DNA from: CAVQBC01 sp963848415
GTDB lineage: Bacteria > Actinomycetota > Thermoleophilia > Solirubrobacterales > Solirubrobacteraceae
Direction: 5' to 3'
DNA length: 64,000 nt
Assembly: GCA_963848415.1 (NCBI GenBank)
Contig: CAWKDN010000001.1
Span: forward strand, 1,240,001 to 1,304,000
Shown: positions 20,740 to 28,229 of the stretch, in pieces
Layout: every line of letters starts with the position of its first letter
Numbering within the stretch: position 1 is the stretch's first letter
The notes under the pieces: generated by a model
What the model was told of the DNA's origin: nothing
What the model saw: only the letters and a program-made list of their open reading frames with translations
The model's database searches: none
Made by a program: the position numbers and the translations under genes

Positions 20740-21510
20740 ATGCGCATGCCGCTCGGACCCCCCTCGCTCCCCGGGCTGCCCTTCGCTCTCCCGCCGCTGC
20801 ACCTGGAGAGCCGGATGGCGCTGGAGGCGGCCGCGCTGCGGCGCTCGTCGGTGTGGCGCTCGGGCGGCGGCCTCGACGGCGCCGGGCAGCCGGTCCTGCT
20901 GATCCCGGGCTTCCTCGCCGGCGACGGCTCGCTGGCGACGATGACCCAGTGGCTGCGCGCCGGCGGCTATCGCACCAAGCGCGCGGGGATCCGGGCGAAC
21001 GTCGCCTGCTCGGAGCGGGCGTGCCTGCGGATCGAGCAGCGCCTGGAAGCGCTCGCGGAGAGCTCGGGCACGCGCGTGACGGTCATCGGCCAGAGTCGCG
21101 GCGGCGTGCTGGCCAAGGCGCTCGCCGCGCGCCGGCCTGAGCTGGTGCGCGGGATCGTGACGCTCGGCTCGCCCGTGCGCGACCAGCTCGCCGTGCATCC
21201 GCTCGTGCTCCTGCAGATCGGCGTGCTGGCCACGCTCGGGACCGGCCGCGTGCCCGGGCTCTTCTCGCTCGACTGCCTGCGCGGCGGGTGCTGCGGGCCG
21301 TTCCGCGACAGCCTCGCCGGCCCGTTCCCGGACAGCGTCGGCTACGTCGCGCTCTACTCGCGCTCGGACGGGGTGGTCGACTGGCGCTCGTGCCTGGATC
21401 CCGACGCCGAGCTGGTGGAGGTCGGTGCCTCGCACTGCGGGATGAGCGTCAACGCGCAGGCCTACCGCGCGGTCGCCGCGGCGCTGGGGAGCTTCGCGGC
21501 CGTCGCCTAG
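20740..21510 (+). CDS. lipase-like alpha/beta hydrolase
   Basis: 256 residues. After a Pro-rich start comes PVLLIPGFLAGDGSL, the nucleophile elbow VIGQSRGGVLAKAL (Ser), a likely acid in YSRSDGVVDW and a likely catalytic His in GASHCGM. The domain order resembles triacylglycerol-lipase-like proteins of actinobacteria. A Cys-rich SLDCLRGGCCGPF loop sits in the lid region. Divergent from the oxidoreductase gene. The TAG stop is the first CTAG of repeat copy 2. Confidence 0.82.
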   Translation: MRMPLGPPSLPGLPFALPPLHLESRMALEAAALRRSSVWRSGGGLDGAGQPVLLIPGFLAGDGSLATMTQWLRAGGYRTKRAGIRANVACSERACLRIEQRLEALAESSGTRVTVIGQSRGGVLAKALAARRPELVRGIVTLGSPVRDQLAVHPLVLLQIGVLATLGTGRVPGLFSLDCLRGGCCGPFRDSLAGPFPDSVGYVALYSRSDGVVDWRSCLDPDAELVEVGASHCGMSVNAQAYRAVAAALGSFAAVA

Positions 21511-21709
21511 ATGATTGGTTCCACGGCCGCGCGGTCGGCTGGCGGATGTTCCGTGGATGCTGGGGGGGTGCCCGCCCGAGGGCACAGTGGTGGTGCCACG
21601 GGCCCTCTGGGCGGGCACCGTCCAGCGCCCGAGGCGAAGCCGGTGACGAGCCGGAGGCGAGGCAGATACGCCGCCAGACGGTCGTGGGGTCGTGGAATCA
21701 CTCATCTAG
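21507..21709. repeat. CTAG-bounded inverted-repeat element, copy 2 (203 bp)
   Basis: The left end CTAGATGATTGGTTCCAC and the right end GTGGAATCACTCATCTAG are inverted repeats. Much of the interior equals copy 1, such as GGGCACAGTGGTGGTGCCAC and CGCCAGACGGTCGTGGGGTC, with about 34 bp extra between them. GCCCGCCCGAGGGC pairs with GCCCTCTGGGCGGGC in a nested hairpin. The first CTAG gives the lipase-like gene its TAG stop. The last forms TAGCAT, the -10 box of the OsmC gene. Relative to the flanking genes it is inverted compared with copy 1. Confidence 0.8.
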
Positions 21710-21719
21710 CATCAGCCGG

Positions 21720-22226
21720 ATGGAACGCGAAGAGCTGGTGACGCTGCAGACGCCCTTGAAGGAGCGCTACACCTCCGAGCCCGGGGCGGCGCTCGTGACC
21801 CTCTCGGCGAGCGGCTCGCTCGGGGACGGCGTGTCGTGCGCGGTCGAGACGGGGCGGGCGCTGGCCACCGCCGGGCTGCATCCCGCGACCGGCGGCGACG
21901 GCGCGCTGCTGTGCTCGGGCGACATGCTGCTCGAGGCGCTCGTGGCCTGCGCCGGCGTGACGCTGCAGGCGGTCGCGACGTCGCTGGAGATCCCCGTCGC
22001 GTCGGGGCGCGTGCACGCCGAGGGCGAGCTCGACTTCCGCGGCACGCTCGGGGTGGACCGCGAGGCGCCGGTGGGCTTCACCTCCATCCGGCTCTCCTTC
22101 GAGCTCGAGACCGACGCCGACGCCGAGCAGCTCGCGACGCTGAAGAAGCTCACGGAGCGCTACTGCGTGGTGCTGCAGACGCTGGCCGGCGGGCCGGCGC
22201 TCGAGACCGAGCTCGCGGCGCTCTAG
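21720..22226 (+). CDS. OsmC/Ohr-family protein
   Basis: 168 residues. OsmC proteins reduce organic hydroperoxides with two Cys thiols; both are present (EALVACAGVTLQ and ERYCVVLQT). Family features also include GGDGALLCSGDMLLEAL and TSIRLSFELETDA. TAGCAT (21707-21712), formed by the end of repeat copy 2, lies 7 nt before the ATG, so the transcript is probably leaderless. The TAG stop interlocks with the convergent methyltransferase stop at CTAG 22223-22226. Confidence 0.88.
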   Translation: MEREELVTLQTPLKERYTSEPGAALVTLSASGSLGDGVSCAVETGRALATAGLHPATGGDGALLCSGDMLLEALVACAGVTLQAVATSLEIPVASGRVHAEGELDFRGTLGVDREAPVGFTSIRLSFELETDADAEQLATLKKLTERYCVVLQTLAGGPALETELAAL

Positions 22227-23602
22227 CCGCGCTCGAGCAGCGCGACGCACTCGATGTGCGGCGTCTGCGGGAACATGTCGACCGGGCGCACGCGCTGCAG
22301 GCGCCAGCCGGCCTCGACGAGCTGGGCGGCGTTCGGGGCCAGCGTGGTCGGGTTGCAGGACACGTAGACGATCCGCTGCGGGCCGGCCTCGATGACGCGT
22401 CGCACGACCTTCTGGGAGAGCCCGGCGCGCGGCGGGTCGATCACGCAGACGTCCGGGCGGCCCTCCTGCTCGACCAGGTCGCGCATCGCCAGGCGGATGT
22501 CGCCGGCGTAGAAGGCGGCGTTGCTGATCTCGTTGCGCCGGGCGTTGACGATCGCGTCGGCGACGGCGGCCTCTGCCAGCTCGACGCCGACCACGTTGCG
22601 CGCGCGGGCCGCCAGTGACAGCGCGATCGTGCCGATGCCGCAGTAGAGGTCGAAGACGCGCTCGTGGCCGCGCAGGCCGGCGTAGCCGACGGCCGCCCCG
22701 TAGAGCAGCTCGGCCATCTCCGTGTTGGTCTGAAAGAACGCGTCGGGGGAGATCAGGAAGCCGAGCTCCCCGAGCCGCTCGTAGAGCTGGGGCGCGCCGG
22801 CCAGCAGCGAGGTCTCGCCGCCCTGGGTGCTCTCGCCCAGGCCGGAGGTCTGCGTCCAGAAGAGCCCGTCGCAGTCGACGCCGTCGATCAGGGCGTCGAC
22901 CGGGACCTGCCCGGGCGAGGTGACCAGGCGGACCTGGAACTGCCCGGTGCGCCGGCCCTCGCGCACGACGAGGTTGCGCAGCAGCCCGCGCTGCTCGCGC
23001 CGGTCCCACGCGCTCAGCCCGTGCGCGCGGCAGATCCCGAGCACCTGCTCGCGCAGCGCGTTGCCGCGCTCGGAGGCGAGCCTGCAGTCATCGACGGCGA
23101 TGATCTGGTCGAAGCGCCCGGGCGCGTGGAAGCCGCACACCAGCTCGCCGTCTTCGCCCGTGCCGAAGGAGTACTCGAGCTTGTTGCGGTAGCGCCACGG
23201 CTCGGCCGCGGGGACCATCGGCTCGAGCTCGAAGCCCTCGAGCCGCCCGATCCGGGTCAGCGCCTCGGCGACCTGCTCCTGCTTGACCTCGAGCTGGCGC
23301 TCGTAGGGCAGCACCTGCCACGGCGCCCCGGGGTGGTCGGCGACGGGCGCGATGCGGTCCGGCGAGGCCTCGAGCACCTCGATCGCGCGCGCCTCGGCGT
23401 AGGCGCGCTTGGCCTTGGTGACCACCGCGCGCACGCGGTCGCCGGGCAGGCCGCCGGCGACGAAGACGACGTAGCCGCCGCGGTCCTCACCGCTCGCGCC
23501 CAGCCGGGCGACGCCGTTGCCGCCGAACGCGAGCCGCTCGACCGTGAGGTCGAGCTCGGCGCCGCGGGCGGGGCGGGCGGAAGTCGTCTGGGACGCGGCC
23601 AT
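22223..23602 (-). CDS. TrmA/RlmD-family 23S rRNA (uracil-C5) methyltransferase
   Basis: 459 residues. The N-terminal TRAM domain (about 18-75: LTVERLAFGGNGVARL) is followed by the methyltransferase with FDLYCGIGTIALSLA (SAM site), VIDPPRAGLSQKVV and the catalytic Cys in IVYVSCNPTTLAPN. An Arg-tRNA-independent RumA/RlmD-type role on 23S rRNA is the usual actinobacterial assignment; a tRNA target cannot be excluded. No clear CxxxxC...C iron-sulfur set is visible in the N-terminal part. Overlaps the OsmC gene by 4 bp, tail to tail. Confidence 0.9.
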   Translation of the reverse strand: MAASQTTSARPARGAELDLTVERLAFGGNGVARLGASGEDRGGYVVFVAGGLPGDRVRAVVTKAKRAYAEARAIEVLEASPDRIAPVADHPGAPWQVLPYERQLEVKQEQVAEALTRIGRLEGFELEPMVPAAEPWRYRNKLEYSFGTGEDGELVCGFHAPGRFDQIIAVDDCRLASERGNALREQVLGICRAHGLSAWDRREQRGLLRNLVVREGRRTGQFQVRLVTSPGQVPVDALIDGVDCDGLFWTQTSGLGESTQGGETSLLAGAPQLYERLGELGFLISPDAFFQTNTEMAELLYGAAVGYAGLRGHERVFDLYCGIGTIALSLAARARNVVGVELAEAAVADAIVNARRNEISNAAFYAGDIRLAMRDLVEQEGRPDVCVIDPPRAGLSQKVVRRVIEAGPQRIVYVSCNPTTLAPNAAQLVEAGWRLQRVRPVDMFPQTPHIECVALLERG

Positions 23603-23635
23603 GGGCGGCGACCCAGGATGACAGGGGGCAGGCGC

Positions 23636-24148
23636 TCAGCGGAGGCGGTGCTCGATCGCCGCGAGCACCGTCTTGCGGTTCGCGTTGCGCCGTTCGTGCT
23701 CGCGCACCGTGCGCAGCTGCGGCGGGGTGAGCTCCGCGAGTCGCGGCGAGACCTGCGCGGCCGTCAGCTCGTCGTAGCCCTCGATCGGGAAGCTCGGCGA
23801 CAGCCCGGCGACGCGGCGCGCGCGCTCGACCTCGCGCAGGAGCAGGTCGGTCGAGCCCGAGACGAGCGTGTCCAGGCTGGCCAGCAGGTCCTCGGTCTGC
23901 CGGCGGCCGACCGCGACGAGGTCGCCGACCAGGTCGCTCGCGTCCGAGCGGGTCAGCCGGCCGCGCTGCACGGCGTCGTCGAGCGCGGCCTGGACCCGGT
24001 CGCGGCTCAGCACCACCAGGTCGAGCGGCCCGAGCAGCTTGACGATCTGCTCGCGCAGGGCCTCCGGGTCGGGCGCCGGCGCCGGCGGCGTGTCGCGGCG
24101 AGGATCGTCCTGCGACTCGACACCCGAAGAAGAACCGCGCTGCGCCAT
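23636..24148 (-). CDS. conserved actinobacterial protein of unknown function
   Basis: 170 residues, cytoplasmic. A Pro/Ala linker (about 1-30) precedes a mostly helical region (LREQIVKLLGPLDLVVLSRD, DLVGDLVAVGRRQTEDLL) and a C-terminal ~45-residue module with YDELTAAQVSPRLAELTPPQ and ERRNANRKTVLAAIEHRL. That last module recurs at the end of other actinobacterial helical proteins, but I cannot name a function. ATG 24148 is supported by TAACGT (24162-24157), 8 nt upstream, which also overlaps the argF stop region. Confidence 0.75.
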   Translation of the reverse strand: MAQRGSSSGVESQDDPRRDTPPAPAPDPEALREQIVKLLGPLDLVVLSRDRVQAALDDAVQRGRLTRSDASDLVGDLVAVGRRQTEDLLASLDTLVSGSTDLLLREVERARRVAGLSPSFPIEGYDELTAAQVSPRLAELTPPQLRTVREHERRNANRKTVLAAIEHRLR

Positions 24149-24159
24149 GGCGGGGGACG

Positions 24160-25053
24160 TTACCCTGCGCTCGCGGCCGGGGGGACGAGCAGCTCGAGCA
24201 GCGCCTTCTGCACGTGACGGCGGTTCTCGGCCTGGTCCCAGATCCGCTGGCGGTCGCCGTAGAGGACTGCCTCGGTGATCTCCTCGCCGGGATGGGCCGG
24301 CAGGCAGTGCAGGGCGAAGGCGCCCGGCGCCGCGGCGTCGAGCAGCGCGTCGTCCAGCCGGTAGGGCGCGAGCGCCGCCCGGCGGTCCTCTGCCGTGGCC
24401 TGGTCGTCGCTCATCGACACCCACACGTCGGTGTAGACGACGTCTGCGCCGGTGGCCGCCGCCCGCGGGTCGCCGGTGAGCTCGGCGCCGATGTCGTCCT
24501 CGAGCTGCAGGGCGGCGGGAGCCGCGACCACCACCTCGAGCCCCGCGAGCCCGCCGAGCACGGCGAGCGAGCGAGCGACGTTGTTGCCGTCGCCGACGTA
24601 GGCGAGCCGGCGCCCGGCGAGCCGGCCGAAGGCCTCGCGCAGGGTGAGCAGGTCCGCCAGCGCCTGGCAGGGGTGGTGGCGCGGGGAGAGCATGTTGACC
24701 ACCGGCACCGAGGCGTGGGCGGCCAGCTCAGCGAGCGTCTCCTCGCTGCCGGTCCGCAGGCCGATCGCGGCGACGTGGCGGGAGAGGACGAGCGCCGTGT
24801 CGCGCACCGACTCGCCGCGCTCGAGGTGCAGCTCGCCGGGGCGCAGCACCATCGCGTGGCCGCCGAGCTCGGCGATGCCGACCTCGAACGACGTCCGCGT
24901 GCGCGTCGAGGGCTGCTCGAAGAGCAGGGCGACGGTGCGCCCGTCCAGCGTCCGCGAGGCGGCCGGGGACGCCTTGAGCGCGAGCGCACGGTCGAGCAGC
25001 CGCCCGAGCTCCGTGGCCGAGAGCTCCTCTCCGGTCAGAACGTGGCGCGGCAA
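24160..25053 (-). CDS. argF: ornithine carbamoyltransferase
   Basis: 297 residues. Carbamoyl-phosphate motifs PSTRTRTSFEVG and SPRHHPCQALADLL are present. The ornithine-side motifs DVWVSM and HCLPAHPGEEIT identify OTC rather than aspartate carbamoyltransferase. It makes citrulline in arginine synthesis; no other arg gene is near. It starts with TTG 25053, and TACGCT (25066-25061) ends 7 nt before it, consistent with a leaderless message. Slightly shorter than typical OTCs but with all motifs. Confidence 0.93.
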   Translation of the reverse strand: MPRHVLTGEELSATELGRLLDRALALKASPAASRTLDGRTVALLFEQPSTRTRTSFEVGIAELGGHAMVLRPGELHLERGESVRDTALVLSRHVAAIGLRTGSEETLAELAAHASVPVVNMLSPRHHPCQALADLLTLREAFGRLAGRRLAYVGDGNNVARSLAVLGGLAGLEVVVAAPAALQLEDDIGAELTGDPRAAATGADVVYTDVWVSMSDDQATAEDRRAALAPYRLDDALLDAAAPGAFALHCLPAHPGEEITEAVLYGDRQRIWDQAENRRHVQKALLELLVPPAASAG

Positions 25054-25055
25054 GC

Positions 25056-25736
25056 GTGGCAGCGTACAGTGCGCCCATCCGCGTCCTGACCTGGAACCTC
25101 TTCCACGGGCGCTCCGAGCCGGGGTCGGGCCGCGACCTCCAACCCGAGTTCACCGACGCCCTCGCCGGCTGGGCGTGGGACGTCGCGCTGCTGCAGGAGG
25201 TGCCGCCCTGGTGGCCGCAGCCACTGGCCCGCGCGACCGGCGCGGACGCGCGCTGGGTCTTGACCTCGCGCAACCACCTGCTGCCGGTGCGGCGGACGTT
25301 CGCGATCCTGCTGCCCGACCTGCTGCGCTCCGAGGGCGGCGGGGCCAACGCGATCCTCGTCCGCGGCGGGGCCGGCCCGATCGGCGCCTCGGGGCACGTC
25401 GAGCTCACGCGCCGGCCCGAGCGGCGGGTGGCCCACGGCGTGCAGGTGGCCGGCGGCCGCTGGGTGGTCAACGTGCACGCGACGCTGCGACCGAAGGAGC
25501 AGACGCGCGCCGACGCGGCGCGCACGCTGGCGGCGGGGCGCGAGTGGGCGGGCGGCGCGCCGCTGATCGTCGGCGGCGACTTCAACCTCAAGCAGCCCGA
25601 GCTCGACGGGCTCACGCGCGTCGCCTCGCACTGGGTCGACCACGTGTTCGCCCCGGGGCCGGCGGCGGGCCGCGGCGAGGTGTTGGACGCCGGGACTTTG
25701 TCGGATCACAAGCCGCTGGCGGTCGATCTGGAGTGA
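25056..25736 (+). CDS. endonuclease/exonuclease/phosphatase-family protein
   Basis: 226 residues from GTG 25056. The family motifs are RVLTWNLFHG, DVALLQEVPP (metal Glu), GGDFNLK and SDHKPLAVDLE, so the Mg-dependent DNase-I-like active site is complete. Substrate unknown (DNA, nucleotide or phosphoester). The start is uncertain: the plus-strand -10 box TACAGT (25065-25070) lies downstream of this GTG and points to an ATC codon at 25077, exactly where homologues begin MRVLTWN. Divergent from argF, with overlapping start regions. Confidence 0.85.
   Translation: MAAYSAPIRVLTWNLFHGRSEPGSGRDLQPEFTDALAGWAWDVALLQEVPPWWPQPLARATGADARWVLTSRNHLLPVRRTFAILLPDLLRSEGGGANAILVRGGAGPIGASGHVELTRRPERRVAHGVQVAGGRWVVNVHATLRPKEQTRADAARTLAAGREWAGGAPLIVGGDFNLKQPELDGLTRVASHWVDHVFAPGPAAGRGEVLDAGTLSDHKPLAVDLE
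25061..25070. promoter_or_regulatory. overlapping divergent -10 boxes of argF and the EEP-family gene
   Basis: AGCGTACAGT gives TACGCT on the minus strand (25066-25061, 7 nt before the argF TTG) and TACAGT on the plus strand (25065-25070). This is the same compact arrangement as at 10433-10442. Confidence 0.5.
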
Positions 25737-25775
25737 CGTTCGCACCGGATGTGTGCCGAGCGTGTGACGAAACAC

Positions 25776-25863
25776 CCGCTGGTAAGGGGATCGGGTGCCG
25801 GCGGGGGCATTCTCCGTGGGGTGATACGAGAAGGGACTGACATACAGGCCGTTCTCGTATCGG
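25776..25863 (+). repeat. ~90 bp intergenic repeat, copy B (GGTAAGGGG ... ATACGAGAA-N19-TTCTCGTAT)
   Basis: CCGCTGGTAAGGGG (25776-25789) is followed by a G-rich stretch and a perfect 10-bp inverted repeat: GATACGAGAA (25823-25832), 19 nt, TTCTCGTATC (25852-25861). Copy A at 5256-5345 has the same blocks in the same order. It starts 40 nt after the stop of the upstream co-directional gene. The GTG annotated as the start of the next gene lies within it. Confidence 0.55.
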
Positions 25864-26739
25864 CTGACGGTTCTGGCGCCTCGGCGCTCGTCCGGCGGCA
25901 GTGCGGCGTGGTCTCGACCGCTCAGCTCAAGGCGGCCGGCCTGGGCAAGGGGGCGATCGGGTGGAAGGTGACGCAGGGGTGGCTGCATCCTCTTTACCGC
26001 GGGGTTTACGCCTGTAGCCCCGCGCCGCTGAGCTTCCGCGGTCACTGCTGGGCGGCGGTCCTGGCGTGCGGCGGCCCTGACGCCGCCGCGCTGAGCTTCC
26101 GCACGTCCGCCGCTTTGGACGACCTGATGTCCACGCCGTCCGGCCGGATCGACGTCACGACGCTGCGCCGCAGCGCGTCGATGCCCGGAATCCGCGTGCA
26201 TCTCAGCCGGACGCTGACAGAGGCCGACATCGTCCGCGACGACGACGGCCTGCCGCGCACCTCCGTCGCCCGCACGCTCGACCGACCTCGCGACCGTCCT
26301 GACCCCACATCAGCTCAGACGGGTCTGCCACCGCGCCGAGCACCTGCGCCTGCTCGACATGCGCGCCATCGCCGCCCAGCGCCCGTCGCGCAAGCTCCGC
26401 GCCGCGCTCAGCGACCTCGCCGCCCGCGAGCCCGAGATCACTCGCAGCACTCTCGAGGAGCGCTTCCTCGCTCTCCTCGACGCCCACTCGCTGCCGCGGC
26501 CGGTCGTCAACGGCCGCCTCAACGGCCACGAGGTGGACTTCCACTGGCCCGAGCACAAGCTGATCGTCGAGACCGACGGCGCCGCCAGCCACCTCACCCG
26601 GGCCGCGTTCCAGAGCGACCGGAGCCGCGATGTCGAGCACACCATCGCCGGCTACCGCATCGCCCGCTTCACCCACACCGACGTCGTCCATCGCCCCGCC
26701 CACACGGCGCGCGCGATCCGGCACCTCCTCGCCGGCTAG
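25821..26739 (+). pseudogene. AbiEi-like/DUF559 protein, frameshifted
   Basis: The N-terminal part (GVVSTAQLKAAGLGKGAIGW, LYRGVYA) is the winged helix typical of AbiEi-family antitoxin-like proteins. The C-terminal part (VNGRLNGHEVDFHWPEHKLI, VETDGAASH, YRIARFTHTDV) is a DUF559 PD-(D/E)xK-type nuclease fold. They join by a frame change near 26280: SVARTL continues as DLATVLTPHQLRRV in another frame. About 305 residues if repaired. This two-domain protein is common as a stand-alone gene in actinobacteria; no AbiEii toxin is next to it. The start is uncertain because GTG 25821 lies in repeat copy B. Confidence 0.75.
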
Positions 26740-27230
26740 GGCGTGCGCAGCCCGAACCCGCGCAGCGCGAGCAGCGCCCGCTCGCCGGCACTGCCCGTCT
26801 TGGGCAGCGCGCCGAGCTGCACGCCGGCCTCGTAGACGTCGAAGAACGCGCGCACGCGGAAGAACCGGCCGTCAGCCAGCTCGGCGTAGAAGACGCCGTG
26901 GATGACGACCGCGCGCCGCGTCGCCGCGAGGCGCCCGAGCGGCTGCTCGTGGGTGCCCAGCAGCTTGGCCGGGGCGACCGCGTAGCGCTCGTTGGCGAGC
27001 CGGTCGCCCGTGCGGTGCACGCGCGCGTCGGGGAACGCCCGCCAGAGCGCGCGCACGTGGCGCAGGAAGGGCTGCTCCCAGGTCAGCGGCTCGCGCGTGA
27101 GCGGGTCCTCGTACTGAAAGCCCGGCGCGCACAGCGGCGCGAAGGCCGCGGCGTCGCGGCCCGAGAAGGCCCGCTCCCACGCGTCGAAGAGCCCGTCGAG
27201 GCCGACGGGCTGGACCCGCGTCTCACTCAG
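26736..27230 (-). CDS. SnoaL-like/ester-cyclase-family protein
   Basis: About 164 residues of a NTF2-like fold: LFDAWERAFSGRDAAAFAPL, then FQYEDPLTREPLTWEQ, FPDARVHRTGDRLANERYAV, and a C-terminal FFRVRAFFDVYEAGVQLGAL. The role is unknown; the family binds small hydrophobic molecules. The start is unclear: in-frame there is no ATG/GTG/TTG near the family N-terminus, only CTG 27230, which overlaps the thiG stop. It may be translated by coupling from thiG. The TAG stop interlocks with the AbiEi-like gene on CTAG 26736-26739. Confidence 0.7.
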   Translation of the reverse strand: MSETRVQPVGLDGLFDAWERAFSGRDAAAFAPLCAPGFQYEDPLTREPLTWEQPFLRHVRALWRAFPDARVHRTGDRLANERYAVAPAKLLGTHEQPLGRLAATRRAVVIHGVFYAELADGRFFRVRAFFDVYEAGVQLGALPKTGSAGERALLALRGFGLRTP

Positions 27231-28012
27231 AACTCGGCCCGTCCCTCCTCGGGGGTCGAGGCCTCGGCGTAGAGGCGCTGCGGGATGCGCCCGGAGCGGT
27301 ACGCGAGCCTTCCCGCCTCGGTGCCCAGCGCGACGGCGCGGGCCATGCCGGTCGGATCCTCGGCGCGCGAGATCGCGCTCGCGCACAGCACCGCGTCGCA
27401 GCCGAGCTCCATGGCCAGGGCGGCGTCCGAGGCGGTGCCGACGCCGGCGTCGAGTACGACCGGGACCGCGGCGCGCTCGCGGATGAGGCGCAGGTTGTAG
27501 GGGTTCAGCAGGCCCATGCCGGAGCCGATCGGCGACCCGGCGGGCATCACGGCCGCGCACCCGACGTCCTCGAGCCGGCGGGCGAGGATCGGGTCGTCGT
27601 TGGTGTAGGGCAGCACGGTGAAGCCCTCGTCGACGAGCTCCTCGGCGGCCTCGAGCAGCGCCGGCGCGTCGGGGAGCAGCGTCTTGTCGTCGCCGATGAC
27701 CTCGAGCTTGATCCACTCGGTCTCGAACGCCTCGCGGGCGAGCTTGGCGGTCAGCACGGCGTCGCGCGCCGTGAAGCAGCCGGCGGTGTTGGGCAGCAGC
27801 TGGACGCCGGCGGCGTCCAGGACGTCGACGATCGAGCCGCGGGCGGCCGGGTCCACGCGCCGCAGCGCGACGGTCACCAGCTCGGTCCCGCTGGCCTCGA
27901 TGGCGGTGGCCATCGCCTCCAGCGAGCGGAACCCGCCGGTGCCGAGCAGCAGCCGCGAGGTGAACGTGCGATCGCCGATCGTCAGTGGGTCGGCGCTGGT
28001 CGTCGTCGCCAT
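27227..28012 (-). CDS. thiG: thiazole synthase ThiG
   Basis: 261 residues, typical length. The TIM-barrel enzyme joins deoxyxylulose phosphate, the ThiS thiocarboxylate and dehydroglycine. The Schiff-base Lys is in EWIKLEVIGDDKTLLPD. Other conserved parts are RLLLGTGGF, LLPNTAGC, LPYTNDDPILARRL, VMPAGSPIGSG and VVLDAGVGTASDAA. It is the third gene of thiO-thiS-thiG under the TPP riboswitch, 10 bp after thiS. Confidence 0.97.
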   Translation of the reverse strand: MATTTSADPLTIGDRTFTSRLLLGTGGFRSLEAMATAIEASGTELVTVALRRVDPAARGSIVDVLDAAGVQLLPNTAGCFTARDAVLTAKLAREAFETEWIKLEVIGDDKTLLPDAPALLEAAEELVDEGFTVLPYTNDDPILARRLEDVGCAAVMPAGSPIGSGMGLLNPYNLRLIRERAAVPVVLDAGVGTASDAALAMELGCDAVLCASAISRAEDPTGMARAVALGTEAGRLAYRSGRIPQRLYAEASTPEEGRAEF

Positions 28013-28022
28013 GGTGTGTCCT

Positions 28023-28229
28023 TCAGCCTCCCTGGATCGCGCGCAGGATCTCGACCTGCGCGCCGTCGTAGAGCTCGTGCCCGGGCCACGCCCCCCGCGG
28101 GACCACTTCGGCGTCGACCGCCACCGCGACGCCGCGGCCGGCGCCCGGCAGGTCGAGGCGCTCGAGGATCGTCTCGATCGTCGCGCCGTCGCCCACGTCG
28201 GTCTCCTCGCCGTTGACGAGGACCTTCAC
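28023..28229 (-). CDS. thiS: sulfur carrier protein ThiS
   Basis: 68 residues with a ubiquitin-like fold and the required C-terminal Gly-Gly (EILRAIQGG), which is thiocarboxylated and delivers sulfur to ThiG. VKVLVNGEETDV is the typical start. GTG 28229 overlaps the thiO stop (GTGA), indicating coupled translation. Confidence 0.95.
   Translation of the reverse strand: MKVLVNGEETDVGDGATIETILERLDLPGAGRGVAVAVDAEVVPRGAWPGHELYDGAQVEILRAIQGG

Noticed and set aside
26736..27716. Long minus-strand frame as a 326-residue protein
   Set aside because: Its N-terminal half is a shadow of thiG; only the last ~165 residues form the SnoaL-like protein.
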